Positions 22,411 through 34,559 of a stretch of DNA of 64,000 nucleotides are shown here, in pieces. The notes under the pieces are model-generated. The model saw nothing but the letters and a program-made list of their open reading frames with translations. It did not search any database and was not told where the DNA came from. How positions within the stretch are numbered: the stretch's first letter is position 1; each line of letters begins with the position of its first letter. Location: the NCBI GenBank assembly GCA_933228895.1, contig OW121848.1, forward strand, positions 137,224,615-137,288,614, written 5' to 3'. A program made the position numbers and the translations under genes. Source of the DNA: Platycnemis pennipes (lineage: Eukaryota; Arthropoda; Insecta; Odonata; Platycnemididae).

Positions 22411-23520
22411 GACCGAGATGAGAGATTTTCGGATGCGAATGCCAGGGGCTTGGCCAGGGGGAACGGAGGGAGTGGAGAGACTCCTGGTGGCAGCATGAGC
22501 AAGCTATTAACGACAGTCACCAAGACGTCCTATCCGACGGAAGATGTCCTCAAAACTCGAAATCTCCTGCACTCATTAAATGAGAAGGGCCAGGGAACTT
22601 GCAGAAATAATTTACCGCAGACCTTTGAATCCGGAGAATCGTAATGAGAAGCCAGAATTCAAATCGTAAGCGCGACGAGGATGTGGTGTAAGTGTAATAA
22701 TACAAACTCGAGGGTCATTTGTTCCGTTCCAGTACAGCAAGTAAGATGCTCTCCCTTTCAGCTTCAATTGCAATATCCAAACCTTTCCATCAATTATCAA
22801 TTCTACCGTAATGTAGTGCTAGTCAACCAGATGTAGTCATAATTATTGGTAGATTGAGTAGACTTTAACGCACTACTCCGACTTTCCTCGGCAAAATTCG
22901 GGCGCTACTTCCTTGAAACAATTTGCTTCTTCAGTTCGTTTCCCCACCCACAACTTACTCCCACCCTCTTCCTGTCTCTTACCAAAATGCCTTCTTCCCT
23001 TGTCTTTGTCTTCCTCTCAAATAAAGAATTCTACCTCGTGTGATGGACCTTTAGAATTCCATATCCATATCAGACCCGTTACCACCACCACAATACGTGC
23101 TTATATAATCAATTCACATGAGTTTCCACAAAGGTTAATCCTCTTCTCTTCTTATTCAATTAACTCCCGATGCCTATTTTTTTCTTGCCTGCAATCGTGA
23201 TCCACTTTTCTACGATTTCCACTCAACTAACTAACCAGCGTGTCCCATGTTAATTGAAAGAACCAGTATGGAGGATAGCCTATGGACCCACATCTCATAT
23301 GCCGAATTTATTTTTACGCTTTTGCTCCTAAGATTCACACCTATAGAACGCCGAGCTACATGTAAAACGTACCACGCGTCGTCGTAGACTTGCTCTTCAT
23401 GAAAGGCGCACAGATTTCCACTCTCTTGCGTCCAATCCGAGGGCCGGAGAACTGGACCTGAATTGCTCTACGCTCAGCACTCAAGCAGGGATATATATAC
23501 AACTGAAAAACCTCGTGACA
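22411..23520. other. Intron sequence, no gene seen
   Basis: Mixed composition. Short frames such as 22913-23200 have no recognisable motif. Confidence 0.4.
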
Positions 23521-23522
23521 AT

Positions 23523-24044
23523 TGGGTCGTTTACCATATTTTTACTGCCGAATCCGATAGGGTTTATAAAACAAAAATACCCGATTTTTTCCGTTTTTTT
23601 ATCGGTCAATTAGTTCTCGAGTTATAAGCGGCGAAAAACTAATGTTTATAACCCTTTCGGAAAAGTGGGCGAGAATGCGACCTATTACGTCATTCACTTC
23701 GTCCTATCACAACTGAGCCCTTGAAGCCACTTCGCTTAATCGCAACGGGGGACACACAGCTGACTCTGCCGCTGAAAGTGGTAGCGAAAGGATCTGTGCG
23801 AGCAGACCTTCCGACACCCCCCTCCACTCCCTTCCCATTCCCTAAAAGCAGTCAAGGACGGGAGGTGGATGACGTAATAAGTCTCAAAGCAGCTTGCTCG
23901 GTGGGCGTCACCTTTTGCTTATTTCAACATTTGATTTATGAGATAATACCTCTGGTTAGAATATTAATTTTTTCTCGAAAATTCATTTTCCGTTTCCATC
24001 TAACGATTTCGGGTACAAAATTGCGATTCCGAGTAAACGCCCCC
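23523..24044 (+). mobile_element. Non-autonomous MITE of the 13590-19840 transposon, copy 2
   Basis: 522 bp, flanked by AT at 23521-23522 and 24045-24046. It begins TGGGTCGTTTACCATATT and ends GAGTAAACGCCCC. Same structure as the other copies, with an intact GGAAAAGTGGGCG block. The middle CRE-like site is altered to GACGTAAT. Confidence 0.85.
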
Positions 24045-24452
24045 ATTTTGAGGTACAAACCTAGACCTCGGGTGAGAGAGGAAGTTCTCTAGCCACCACG
24101 CAAATCCGATCACCCCACCCCCACACTGGCCTACAAGATTGACAGATTAGCAATGGGTTGACGAACAGAAAGCGAGAGACAGACGCTTGAATGAATAACA
24201 GTCGTTTACAACGGGCATTCATCATCGCCACCAGTCCAAGGTACCAGCCCAAGTCCACCAGTCAATAGGTAAACGAAGCATTTAAGAAAAAAGTAATATT
24301 TGAAAATAATGATCTTAATTAGTTGAAACGTAGACGCATTATTTGAATGATATATGTACCAATTTTCATGGTGACCAAACGAATATTATTTTAATGCATG
24401 AAAGCACTAACAATTGATGAAGTTCGAAACATCTGCGGGTTCGAAACAACAT

Positions 24453-24981
24453 GGGGTCGTTTACCATATTTTTTATTGCCGAATCTGATAGAGTTTGTAA
24501 AATAAAAAGACCCGTATTTTTCAGTTTTTTGATCCGTAAATTATTTCTCGAGTATAAGCGGCGGAAAACTGATGTTTTTAATCCTTTCGGAAAAGTGGGC
24601 GTGGTGCAACCTCTAACGTATATCGACTTCGTACAATCACAACTGAGCCCGCGAAGCTACTTAGCCTTATCGCAATGAGGGGACACGGCTGACTCTGCCA
24701 ATAGGAGAAGTTGCGACAACATCTGTGCGAGCAGACCTTCCGAGAACCGCCCTCCACTCCCTTCTCTTCCCCTAAAAACAAGTCAAGGACGGGTAGAAAA
24801 TGACGTCAATGATATGAAAGCAGCCTTTTCGGTTGGCGTCACCATTTGCTCATTTTAACTTTTGATTTATGAATGAATGGTTGTGGTTAGAAGATTAATT
24901 TTTTCACTAAATTTCTTTTTTCGTTTCCATATAACAATTTCGTGTACAAAATTGCTATTTCGGTTCCGAGTAAATGCCCCC
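24453..24981 (+). mobile_element. Non-autonomous MITE of the 13590-19840 transposon, copy 3
   Basis: 529 bp, flanked by AT at 24451-24452 and 24982-24983. Starts GGGGTCGTTTACCATATT and ends GAGTAAATGCCCCC. It lies only about 410 bp from copy 2 in the same orientation. Confidence 0.87.
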
Positions 24982-24984
24982 ATT

Positions 24985-26057
24985 AATTGTATAAGGAGTC
25001 ACGCTATGAAAATGAGTTATAATTATTACTATTTGCTTACATGGATTGGACAACTGAGAATCATCATCAATATGTAACTACCAAGAATCCGTTGTTTGTT
25101 TATTCTGTATCATGAATATCAGTCGGTGCCACGAACGAAATAACTTTAAAACGATCCGAAGTATTTGGAAAAAAATAAGGCTACGTTCGCTAATGATTAG
25201 AGCACGTGACATGGGCTCCACCCACCAGTGGATCCTTAGCAATCTCCCACCTTGTAGCAGCGACTGCTCCTCCCTCGCCAACCCCAGCTCTCTCTATCAC
25301 TCGTTGTCTCTCTCTCTCTCATCCCCTCCCTCACCCCCTCCCCCCCCCCCGACCACACACACCCGTCTGGTTTATGCGCCGGCCCGCCCATCCTCCCGTT
25401 CTGCACGAGTCTCTCCTCCGCACCTTATCTCCGCCCAGCTAAGAAGTCACTCCGCCGCGAGCGTCACCCAATCTCTCCCGGTCCTCCCCACCATCGCCAT
25501 TCCACTCCGGCTCCGTCCGACGAGCCGAAAACTGGTTCCACGAAGACCAGACAACCACCTCTATGCCATGGCCTGCCACAACCGCTCCTTCCGTCTCTCC
25601 GCCCAATGCGATTAATAGGCAGCCCCACTCCGGAATTTCCGAAGGGTTACCAACTGGCCCAATCGCAACCGAGGGGTTTATTTACATCGAGCGAGAATAC
25701 GTTTGACGCGTGATTTTTTTGAATCCGCAAAAGGAAATTGATACGAACGATCGGGAGACAGAGAGAGAGAGGAAGGATGTTGGTGTTTTCGCATCGTTCA
25801 GGTTTGATGAGATTTACCACCATTGCCACAAAATACCGTGTCCTCCTAAGCACAGTTCAATTGCCGGCGACTTCGACCAATGATTTTACCAGCATAAGGT
25901 AATGAACAGTGGAAACCGAAATGGCTTCGTTTGAAATAACTCGTTTCCCGAAAGAGTACTAGTGTTTATGAACAAGGACAACATTGAAGAACGGAAAAGC
26001 GATTTTACCGCTAAAATTCAGTCATCTTGAACGAAATATATAAATGCACCTTTAATT
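24985..26057. other. Intron sequence with CT repeat and C-run
   Basis: AT-rich except for 25250-25620, which contains a (CT)n tract, a run of C and Pro/Ser-coding low complexity. No gene supported. Confidence 0.45.
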
Positions 26058-26061
26058 ATGA

Positions 26062-26331
26062 ACAGTGGGGGTCGTGGTGGCCTAGTGGGAGCTAGAGAGC
26101 TAGCGCTCTGCAGAGCACTAAGCTACCGACCGGAGGGCAACGGCTTCAAATCCCGGGCAAGAGCCTTTCTAGGCACCCCCAGCTTAAATCCTCGTGATTC
26201 GATTTTCTGCGCGTCAGAACTTCGTAGAAAACCGCAGGTGGCCCAAGGCCCCCTAACCTGGAATGTGTGAATTTCACACGCCAAAATCTTTGTACAGGGT
26301 GAGCTGTACCCTCAACAATCAAAAACCAACC
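26062..26331 (+). repeat. tRNA-derived SINE (second family)
   Basis: The plus strand carries TGGCCTAGTGGGAG (A-box) and GGCTTCAAATCCCGGGC (B-box), followed by a body with CGCAGGTGGCCCAAGG and TACAGGGTGAGCTGTACCC, ending CAAAAACCAACC. The body differs from the 48472 family. Confidence 0.65.
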
Positions 26332-27219
26332 TTCTGGTTGAACACAATTTTTTTATTATGAATCAGGAAAATGGTGATAATGGATAAATCAGAAAAATAG
26401 TGATAAGCTTCTCATCCACCACTTCTTACTTTCACTTTCATATTTTTCAATTACTTTCCTACCCAATTTAAATTAACGAATTTATCGTGTGGCTCAACAA
26501 GTCGAGAAAATAATTCATGTAGATGCCGGGTAATCTATAAATCTCATCCTAATGAGGTACGTACCAATCATTTTCATGCCACGCCTGCCTTTTATACCTA
26601 AGGCGATGAAAATCATCAAAACGTGAGTACATCTGCGTCAATACATGAATGACGTATAATAAAAAATAATCAGCATCACCGACAGCAAAGGTAGTTTATA
26701 AATACCAAAGAACTACACGGTTTTAGCGTACCATTTGCTAAAAAGCGCATTCACTTCAGGTCGGCATTTCAGAGTTACTTAGAGGGGCCCAACAGCCTCT
26801 GAAAACTTGAACGCACGACCCGAGGAGGAATTGGAAACTACAACATAAAAAATGGAATAAAAAATCAGCATTAGACCACAAAATTTACATTCTACCACCA
26901 TTTTTAGCCCCAATAACATGTCATGCCGCTGATTATACATTCATCTCCTAACTATATGGCGAATGACCAGAGAAACCTGATGTAGGATTTAAAATCCCCG
27001 ATGCTTTCACAGATCAACGAACACCAGAGCATTTATGTGGTATTTATGCCGGTAGATAGCGTGCAAGTATTCCCTTGTCAAGCCTTGGTAGAAACTCCCT
27101 CCCACCCCCTCACCTTGATAGACCCCGACGACGAAAATAGCATTTTTGAGATTCTCCGCCACTCAGGAAAGTGTGAAGGAGAAGAGTCTTCAAGACCTCT
27201 CACGACTTATCCCAGGGTT
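26332..27219. other. Intron sequence, no gene seen
   Basis: AT-rich, no supported frame. Confidence 0.4.
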
Positions 27220-28110
27220 TCCTAATCTCCCTTCAGGAAAAAGGTGGGATAAGGGGATCGCAGGCATTTTCGAATAATCACGCGGATGAGAGGGCAAAAG
27301 TGAGTGAAAAAGAGGATAAGAAGAGACGAAGAGAGAGACGGGGGAGCGACGGGGGAAGCGCGGGTGACAGGAGGGAGAGGGAGACTCCACTCTGAATAGT
27401 AAATTTTCCCTCCTAATGGCTTTAGTTTGCTCGCCATCGGGAGAGGCGATAGACAGGGCTTGACGTTTATTCTTCCGCTTGATTGACGCCACGGACCCAG
27501 TGCCTTCGTCCAAGGCGAAGAGGGTGGAAGGGTGGGATGGAACGGGAGGTGAGATTGGTCGAGGTGGAGCGTGATGGGAGGGAGAGAAAGAGGATGAAGA
27601 GGAAGCACCGGAGGCGCCTGAGAAGAGATCCCATTTGTGGTTTTTCGGTTGAAAAAAATTGGGTTTCAATACGGGAGTTTGAGGAGGGAGGGGTGGTTTT
27701 CCGTAGTGGACACGAGTTGGACGGGGATGAGGGAGAGAGAGAAAGAGAAAGGGGGGCGGGGAGTGGAGGCAGGAGGAGGAGAGATGGATCAAAAGACGTA
27801 TGTGCGTAGAGGTTGTTGGCACAGCCTCCCGCACCCCGAGTTTACGTGCTATCAGGGAGTGAGGTGGAGAGAGAGGTTTGTTTGGATCGGTCGCTGAGGA
27901 GGAGGGATGGATCCAGCGCCGCTATTTAGATAAGCGAGTGTTCCCTCTCCCCTTCCCCGCTTTCCATCGGCGCCTCACTCCCACCACCGCCCAACCACCC
28001 TCGCCTTCCCTTCGGCCGACTCACACCGTCTCGTCGCCTCACGGATGTCCGTCCGCCCGTCCGGACGATCGCTCTTTGGGCGCCACGAAGCAGCAGCAGG
28101 TGGGCACCCT
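27220..28110. other. Purine- and then GC-rich low-complexity block
   Basis: GAGAGG/GGAGG-rich on the plus strand to about 27890, then C-rich to 28110. Long antisense frames are Pro/Ser/Leu-rich with no domain. Confidence 0.5.
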
Positions 28111-28324
28111 AACTGGACATGGAAGGAGAATACTGCGAGGGAATGGTCGGGCTGGTTTGGCAGCGAGAGTACCGACTTCTCATCCAGAGGGTGCGGATTC
28201 GAGTACCGGAAGCAGTAGAGATCTTACGGTGGAATCCAGTCCCCTACTTGGACACCACGCGAAGAGAATTTTGAGCATTTCCATCCGTCGGAAAGTCTTA
28301 GGTTCCTTGTCGCTTTTCGTCAGG

Positions 28325-28400
28325 CGTTCTACACCTATATTTACGCAACACCCTGCAAGCCACCACGAGGGTGTAAGGCAGGGGGTGAAGATCAACATAC
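28325..28400 (-). repeat. LINE 3' end fragment
   Basis: The minus strand reads CCCTGCCTTACACCCTCG, then GGTGGCTTGCAGGGTG. The same box closes the LINE at 58170 and occurs at 35845. It is the conserved 3' terminus of a widespread arthropod LINE type. Confidence 0.55.
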
Positions 28401-28529
28401 GTACAATATTGACATGCAACAAAGTTGTTTTTGTTGGGATACTCCATTAGGGACAGTTCTGCGTCGAGTACAAAGTACACTAAGAAATTTGTGAGGCATT
28501 CGAAGATTACAACTAAAGTAACTTTAATA

Positions 28530-28640
28530 TATATTTTTTTATAGTCAGGAGTTTAGGTCAATTAGAATTAAAATCCCAACACTTTATCCGTCGGATATAT
28601 GTTTATCCATTTTCAGGGCTTCAAGTTTGTTGATGTTTTA
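28530..28640 (-). repeat. Penelope-like fragment
   Basis: The minus strand shows CCTGAAAATGGA, ATCCGACGGATAAAG and GACCTAAACTCCTGA, sharing the last box and general layout with 12040-12220. Confidence 0.35.
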
Positions 28641-30239
28641 TTTTGATTTACTATTAAATCAAATTTTAATTTTATTTTAATATAAAAATATATATATTAT
28701 AATAAAAGAGGTAAAGAAAACAGATAATATGAGTAACTTTACTACTATTGACTGTTACCCTGTAAGTACATTACTTTTCCATTAATAAACAAAATGTATG
28801 GCTCATAAACGATAATGAAAGATTGGGTTAACTACTGGCGATCGAGTTTTTCTCCAACCTTGCTACTTTACCACACTATAATACCTATCCCTCTGATGTG
28901 AGGCGCTTTTAAGTGCGGTAGGGACTTGATACATGACAACTATGGCTTCCCATCAGACTAACGACGGAGTTGAATACAGTAATGCATCAGCTGATTGCAA
29001 TAACCTACATGATTGGCCAACTCATCACCTGCCGGCAAATAGCAGGCGAGAAAAACGATAGATGCAATGCTTGTAAGAACAATAGCGACACTCGCAATTT
29101 GGTTCCGGCGCTGATTTGTTATTCTGCGAGTTCACTTACGTATTCAGAGACAGAAAAAGGACACTCAAATAACCAAGACCGGATGGGATAACTATCATTG
29201 CCGTCACCCCTTGATTAATAGCGAATTTTAAGTTCTCTAGACAGTAGTATCTCTGAACATGTATCACCTGAAGCTGAGCTAATGACTCAAGCTTTACTGC
29301 TTGTAATGGCTACAGGAAATATTAACGAAGGTTTTTTTATGGATTACATTTTATTCTCGGTTTGAAGCAGGACGGCCATAAGACCCGACAATGAGTGTTT
29401 TATGCATGACAGTACGGGAAAACATTGATAGATATAGAGTAACGCAAATCAGCACAAATTACGACGGGGAACGAAGTGAACTCTTCAAGAATTTATTTTT
29501 GTAAGAAAACTAGGGGCTGGTTTAAATGTTTTTGTCAAAGAGGAAAATACATTTTCTTGGCTAAAAAGCATACGAAAAAAGATGTAAGGGAGTCAATATC
29601 GCGCTCTTTCTGATGAAGTAATGCATCTCCACTGAATTCCTCCATTGGAAGCGACTATAGGTGTTCTAATCTTTCATATATACTAAATTTCCACACCAAT
29701 ACAAAGAATACAATATGTCTATTTAAAGCAGAGTCCACATGATCACTACTGCGCTTCGCTTTTTGGCACATCAGCAAGTAATTGGCTAACCATTTGTAGT
29801 TCATTCCTACGTGAAGAAGATAGAGCGAAAAATAAACACAGTATGTTATAGATATTTTTGGATAATTGGTGAACCGACAACCAATATATATTAACAAAAA
29901 TATTTGGACGAAATATTGATGAAAATCAGAAAAAAACTAAAAACTCAACTATATGCGTACTATTTTCGAAATTTTTACGACCTCCAAGGCACGTAGGTAG
30001 CCGTTTTGATGGGGCACATACGATGTGCTTCTTTCCCCTGACCGCCTCGGCCCTTGTCGCACCAAAAACTCCCTCAGGCGCAGGGACACCTTCTTTCAAA
30101 CATCTCACACCCCATAACCGCACTTAATGACCTCATGACCGTCCGTCTCACGGCGTCACAACATTACCACGCTCTCCTACACCGGACTCGGCCACCCACA
30201 TATTAGAAAGCCGCCGCAGATTAGGAGCCGGCCCTCGTG
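28641..30239. other. Intron sequence, no gene seen
   Basis: Starts with a very AT-rich tract (28640-28700). No supported frame. Confidence 0.4.
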
Positions 30240-30764
30240 GACCGTCGGAACACGACTTATTCCTTACTCTCGCTCCCTAACGACGACGAAAAAAATAAAA
30301 ACTCGGCGCTCGCTCTCTCCCCAGGGGCTTCTCGCTTCTCTGACCCTGTTCACGCCTCTCCGCTCCCTGATCCCTGAGTGGGTGGGACGAAAGATGCCGC
30401 AAACATTATCCCTAATGCCACCACGGCGAAGTGGGCGAACACCGTCTACCTATACGCGGCGGCCTCGTTAAAAGGAGGGTGTCAAGCAGGGTGCCAGGGT
30501 ACGTAAGTACGACATCAGGGAAAAAGGGGTTGGGAAAGAGGTGACCAAAAGGTTCGTTCCAGTTATTTTTTATATTTACCCGTAAGTAAGGTAGGAAAAA
30601 ACTGAAAAAGAGCTACAAGTGAATATGGAAGGAAATTTCTATAGAGCAATAAATGCATAACGTGGAATCAAAGAATCCTGGGGTTCGTAGAAAAATTTGA
30701 CGAATGTCTTCATGATATATTTATAGGCTTTACACACACATTTAACCTAGTAAAAATAAAATAA
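30240..30764. other. GC-rich patch without a recognised gene
   Basis: 30240-30480 is CpG-containing and GC-rich, grading back into AT-rich DNA. No motif was recognised. Confidence 0.35.
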
Positions 30765-30993
30765 ATTTCAGGGGTGGGTGGGAGCCTTCTGGAGCCCTCC
30801 TGGCATTTAGACCTCTTTAGATCCATTGTGCCAATCCACATTTAACCTTCCCGCCACTTTCGGAGAGGGAACATGAGCACCGCGGTGGAGGTATGGAGGG
30901 GAGTCACCCATCCAACCTCTGACCGGGCCCAACGTTGCTTAACTTCGCTGATCTCACGGGAACCAGGGTGCCAACGTGGCTAGACCGTTGCCA
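30765..30993 (-). repeat. 5S rRNA-derived SINE
   Basis: The minus strand from 30993 reads GGCAACGGTCTAGCCACG, TCAGCGAAGTTAAGCAACGT, TGGGCCCGGTCAGAGGTTGG and GGATGGGTGACTCCCC, which follows the 5S rRNA body including its internal control region. After about 110 bp it diverges into an unrelated tail ending in TATTTTATTTTT. A 5S head with a foreign body is the SINE3 structure. It is not a functional 5S gene. Confidence 0.8.
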
Positions 30994-31058
30994 CATTCGA
31001 GCTAAGTACGCAATTTATCTCTAAATATTACTAATATATTCCGCCAAATATATTTTTT

Positions 31059-31262
31059 TTGCTCCCGGACGATTCGGTTGGGCCATATACCCCTGGGATC
31101 CCAATTAGTATTAGCCTGTCATCAGGTTTTCCAGGAGCTGAACCAACAGCTGACATACAACCAAGCCTTGGCTGGAGAAAAACCCACCGTGGCGGGACTC
31201 GAACCCGCAACACTAGGATTAGCAGGCGAGGACTTAACCTCGCCGCCACCGGAGCCGGAAAA
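31059..31262 (-). repeat. tRNA-derived SINE (third family)
   Basis: Minus strand: GGTGGCGGCGAGGTTAAGTC (A-box), GCGGGTTCGAGTCCCGCC (B-box), then a body ending GTCCGGGAGC followed by an A-rich tail. The plus-strand frames here are antisense shadows. Confidence 0.65.
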
Positions 31263-31401
31263 TAATGCAAAGGATTGTCCCCGCGCTAAAATGCGCAATA
31301 GCGGCTCGAAAAGGGAGTCCCTACGGTCACTGCTGGTTGAGCCCATGCGAGCCGTAATGCACAAGGCAAGGCTCTTTGTTAATCTAACTCCTGTCTACTG
31401 A

Positions 31402-32715
31402 CAATCCTGACTGCTAACGTGACGAGTATTAGGGGGTAAATACCATTGGTACGTCCCTGAAGATTGAGTTATTTTCTTGATGAAGCACCTAACTAGTATG
31501 AGGGAAATTCCATTTAACTGAACATGAGGGTAATCCCGAATTTTAAGCTTATCCCATTAAAACATTTTACCATATGGGTACAGACGCCGAAGTAGAAAAG
31601 TATGATAGAGTGAAGTGAACACGAAGTAGAAAGTAGACATAAGGGGATAGTCGAGGCTAAATAAATCTATTGGAAAAAATGGGAAGAGAATAAAAAGTGT
31701 ACGATAAGCCACGAAGTATGAGCCATATTACTAAAGGTCCACCCAAAATCCACTTACGATCGGCAGAACAGGTGTGATAAACACACATCATTTACTTTTT
31801 CTGCCGATTAGTGAAATTTTGTCTGAACATTGTTCTAATTCGCTGTATAACTCTTTTCCGGGCAAAGTTTTCATTTTTTAAGAAGCATTTTTGCCAATTC
31901 TATTAATTTCACCTAAAGTGAGCTTCTTTTTATTCCCTCAAACTAATTCAAATAATAAACTATTAATAATAATTTTAAGTTAATGAGCATCTGGTACACC
32001 TTCAACTCGGTAACATGATCGTATATTTTTCCCCTTTCCTGAAAACGAATAAAAACACAGTGATGGTATACCAAATAAGGAGATGACCTTTAGAGGTCTG
32101 GTCTAGCGCTGATCCCTGTTGGAGAGGCTGGGCCTCACTTTATTCCGATCGGCTTGAGGGTATTGCTGGAGTGAATCCCGGAGGCAGTCCCCAAATGGGT
32201 ATCGTCGACCAGCTGGAATAATTAAACGCCGTGGAGAGGGTGCACAGGGGACGAAGAGGCTCCTTCCAATTCCACGAGCGACCCTCCACCGCGAAGAGAA
32301 TGATGCAAGCGGAGAACTCGGAGAATCAGCGAATCGTAAACAAGAAGCCGCACCGCGACAGAGTGCTAAGTGCACATTAAAAAAAAACAGAACGAAATTC
32401 CACCTTGATTTATTTTCATAAAGACCGTGATCGATACAAACGGAAAGATGACTTTTTGGGACTTATAGCAAAAGCTGAAGAAAGAAATTTCTATTTGCTT
32501 TGAGTACCCTATCTGATCAACTACAAGGTAGCCGCCTCGAGTAAAACCAAACATAACGGTGAAATGAACGCGGCCGCAGTGAGATTCGCTTTCCTGGGGC
32601 TCTAACCGCTCAGGGTCCTTGGCAGGGTAAAATAATCACCCGTTAGGACGAAATTGAAATACAAAGGACAAGAGGCATTCGCGAAGCAATAAATAACACT
32701 GCTAGCAAGTATTCA
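31402..32715. other. Intron sequence, no gene supported
   Basis: Mostly AT-rich. 32100-32350 is more GC-rich with an open minus-strand frame (32103-32375) lacking recognisable motifs. Confidence 0.4.
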
Positions 32716-33075
32716 GCATTCGAAATATGGTGCTACCGAAGAAGGATGAAGATAAAATGGATCGACTGAGTGACAAATGAAGAAGTCTTAAGAAGAGCGG
32801 GAGAAAAGAGAAGTCTGCTGAAAACTATAAAAAGAAGACGGGCCAACTTAATCGGCCACATCTTGAGACATTATGGCCTGATGAAGACAATCGTCGAAGG
32901 AAAAGTGAACGGGAAGAATGGAAGAGGCAGGTCTCGTATGAGTTACATAGAACAGGTCGTCAAGGACCAGAAAGAGAGGAACTACGTTGATATGAAGAGG
33001 TTGGCCGATAGAAGAATCGAGTGGAGGGCTGCGTCAAACCAATCCTAGGATTGTTGACTCTTGATGATGATGAGC
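32716..33075 (+). pseudogene. RTE-like LINE ORF2 C-terminal remnant
   Basis: In frame: AFEIWCYRRRMKIKWID, a TGA at 32767-32769, then VTNEEVLRRAGEKRSLL, RRANLIGHILRHYGLMKTI, RGRSRMSYIEQVVKD and WRAASNQS before the stop at 33048. This is the classic C-terminal series of RTE/BovB-like reverse transcriptases. The 3' side ends in TTGATGATGATGA, a simple tail typical of that clade. The single nonsense codon and the 5' truncation make it dead. Confidence 0.85.
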
Positions 33076-33347
33076 AAATATTCACGAATTTAACGATTGA
33101 TATACTATTCAAACACTGCCATAATATTGGTTTGGTACCAAGAAGCTAAGGTAAAGCTGCATTGTATGGACATAATCTCTGTTTGCTAAATTGTGCAACT
33201 ATACATTTACCACAACTATATATAACAGCAGCTATGTTGATAGAAACGACACCTATCATGCCAACAAAAATTTCAATATACTCTATAGCTAACCGTGTCC
33301 GGAGATCCTTTGGCTGAAAAAAAGTTCTGTTTAGCGTTGAAGTGTCG

Positions 33348-33526
33348 TAGCAAGGAGAAAAAAACCACTTTGCAAGATTCCACAAGTTCATTGAGACACC
33401 GACCTAGGTTTCGAATGTAGTACGTACAATCATCTTCAAGGTTTTAGATTGTACTACAGTCGAAACTTCAGGTCGTTGTCTCAATCAACTTGTGGAATCT
33501 TACAAAGTGATTTTTTCTCCTTGCTA
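33348..33526. repeat. Large imperfect inverted repeat, Penelope-like
   Basis: Left arm 33348-33424 begins TAGCAAGGAGAAAAAAACCA; right arm 33451-33526 ends its reverse complement, with a loop of about 27 nt. Both arms contain CGAAAC near (A/T)GGTCG, and the minus strand of the loop side reads CTTGAAGATGATTG. This suggests two head-to-head Penelope-like termini with hammerhead-like motifs. Confidence 0.55.
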
Positions 33527-34056
33527 AAATCATGCGGTTCCACCGAGTAAAGACTGAGGACTTCCATTTTATTCATTGAAGTGACCTTTGTGGTTTATTG
33601 CTTGATTACACTGGATCTTTCAAGAAAGATTCACAATTACACAACATTCCGTTAATGATTATATAGAGATATTTCTTATTTAATGGTAAAATATTTTTTT
33701 CTATGATTAATGACTATAGAAATATCTGCACAGTTACTATATAAATATAGTCACTATACAGATTTCGTAATCCAGCTAAAATAACCTCAAGTTCAATTTC
33801 AAGCGTATATTTTGAGAAAAACTGAATTTTTATTTGACACATAAAAGCCAAATCTCTCGAATCCTTACCATTGCAATGGTACGTCTCAACATATTGCTGA
33901 CATATTAAGATGCCCTTATAGCCCTCGTTAGCAAATATTTGGCTGCAACTATTAAGTTCTCCTGCATACCTAAAACCCTGATCACACTTAAGATGAAGCT
34001 GAAATTAAACCTAATCGTCGCGGAGGACACCATCTTCTCAGAAGGCACAAACTCAC
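33527..34056. other. Intron sequence flanking a SCAPER exon
   Basis: AT-rich; nothing beyond the splice donor at 34056 is recognised. Confidence 0.4.
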
Positions 34057-34206
34057 CTGATTGTCGTGGTTTCCAACGGCAAAGAATCCAACCACTCTCA
34101 CAACCTCGTGCAACAAGTCCCTTTCCCGGTGGTGGGAACAGTACCACAGGAGATAGGATGCAATATGGCGAAATTGAAGAGATATTCCCTCGGCACCCAA
34201 CACATT
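34057..34206 (-). CDS. SCAPER: SCAPER exon, helical repeat segment
   Basis: Exactly 50 codons, phase 0 at both ends, with acceptor TCTCTCCCTCAG and donor AATCAG|GTGAGT. The peptide contains [19 protein letters not shown], then [13 protein letters not shown] and ends GNHDNQ. Human SCAPER has VGAEGLSLAFRHMASSLLGH, LLHEVIVCVGYF and NHPDNQ in the same order, immediately before the QSG...PTVLQ segment, so exon order agrees with the protein. Unlike the neighbouring exons, third codon positions are mixed A/T and G/C. The plus-strand open frames over this span are shadows. Confidence 0.92.
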
Positions 34207-34559
34207 CTGAGGGAGAGAAGCATACAATTAGCTACACAACAAACACATTTTACACACACAGAAAAGGCTCACAAATCAAACAATAAAGCATATTCACGCG
34301 TGAATTTTATCATATTAGAAATTCAAGATAATATTACCATCATTTGTGTAATAATATTCACAATACTGGACGTTTTTCGCAGGATAACATATGTTGACTA
34401 CGGTTGAAAAATAAATAACCACTTCGTACGATCGACAGCAATACGTACAATAAGATAGCGGTAACTGACTGTAATTTAAGCAAGAATCGTACACAAGATA
34501 TTTTTCAGGATTGCTCCTAACAAGAGATAATACGGTGAAATAATCATCATAGTAACCCA

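Noticed and set aside
30870..30993. Functional 5S rRNA gene
   Set aside because: Diverges from 5S at both ends, lacks a 3' terminator at the expected place and continues into a SINE-like tail.
31031..31401. Overlapping frames around 31060-31400
   Set aside because: They lie across a SINE with A- and B-boxes.
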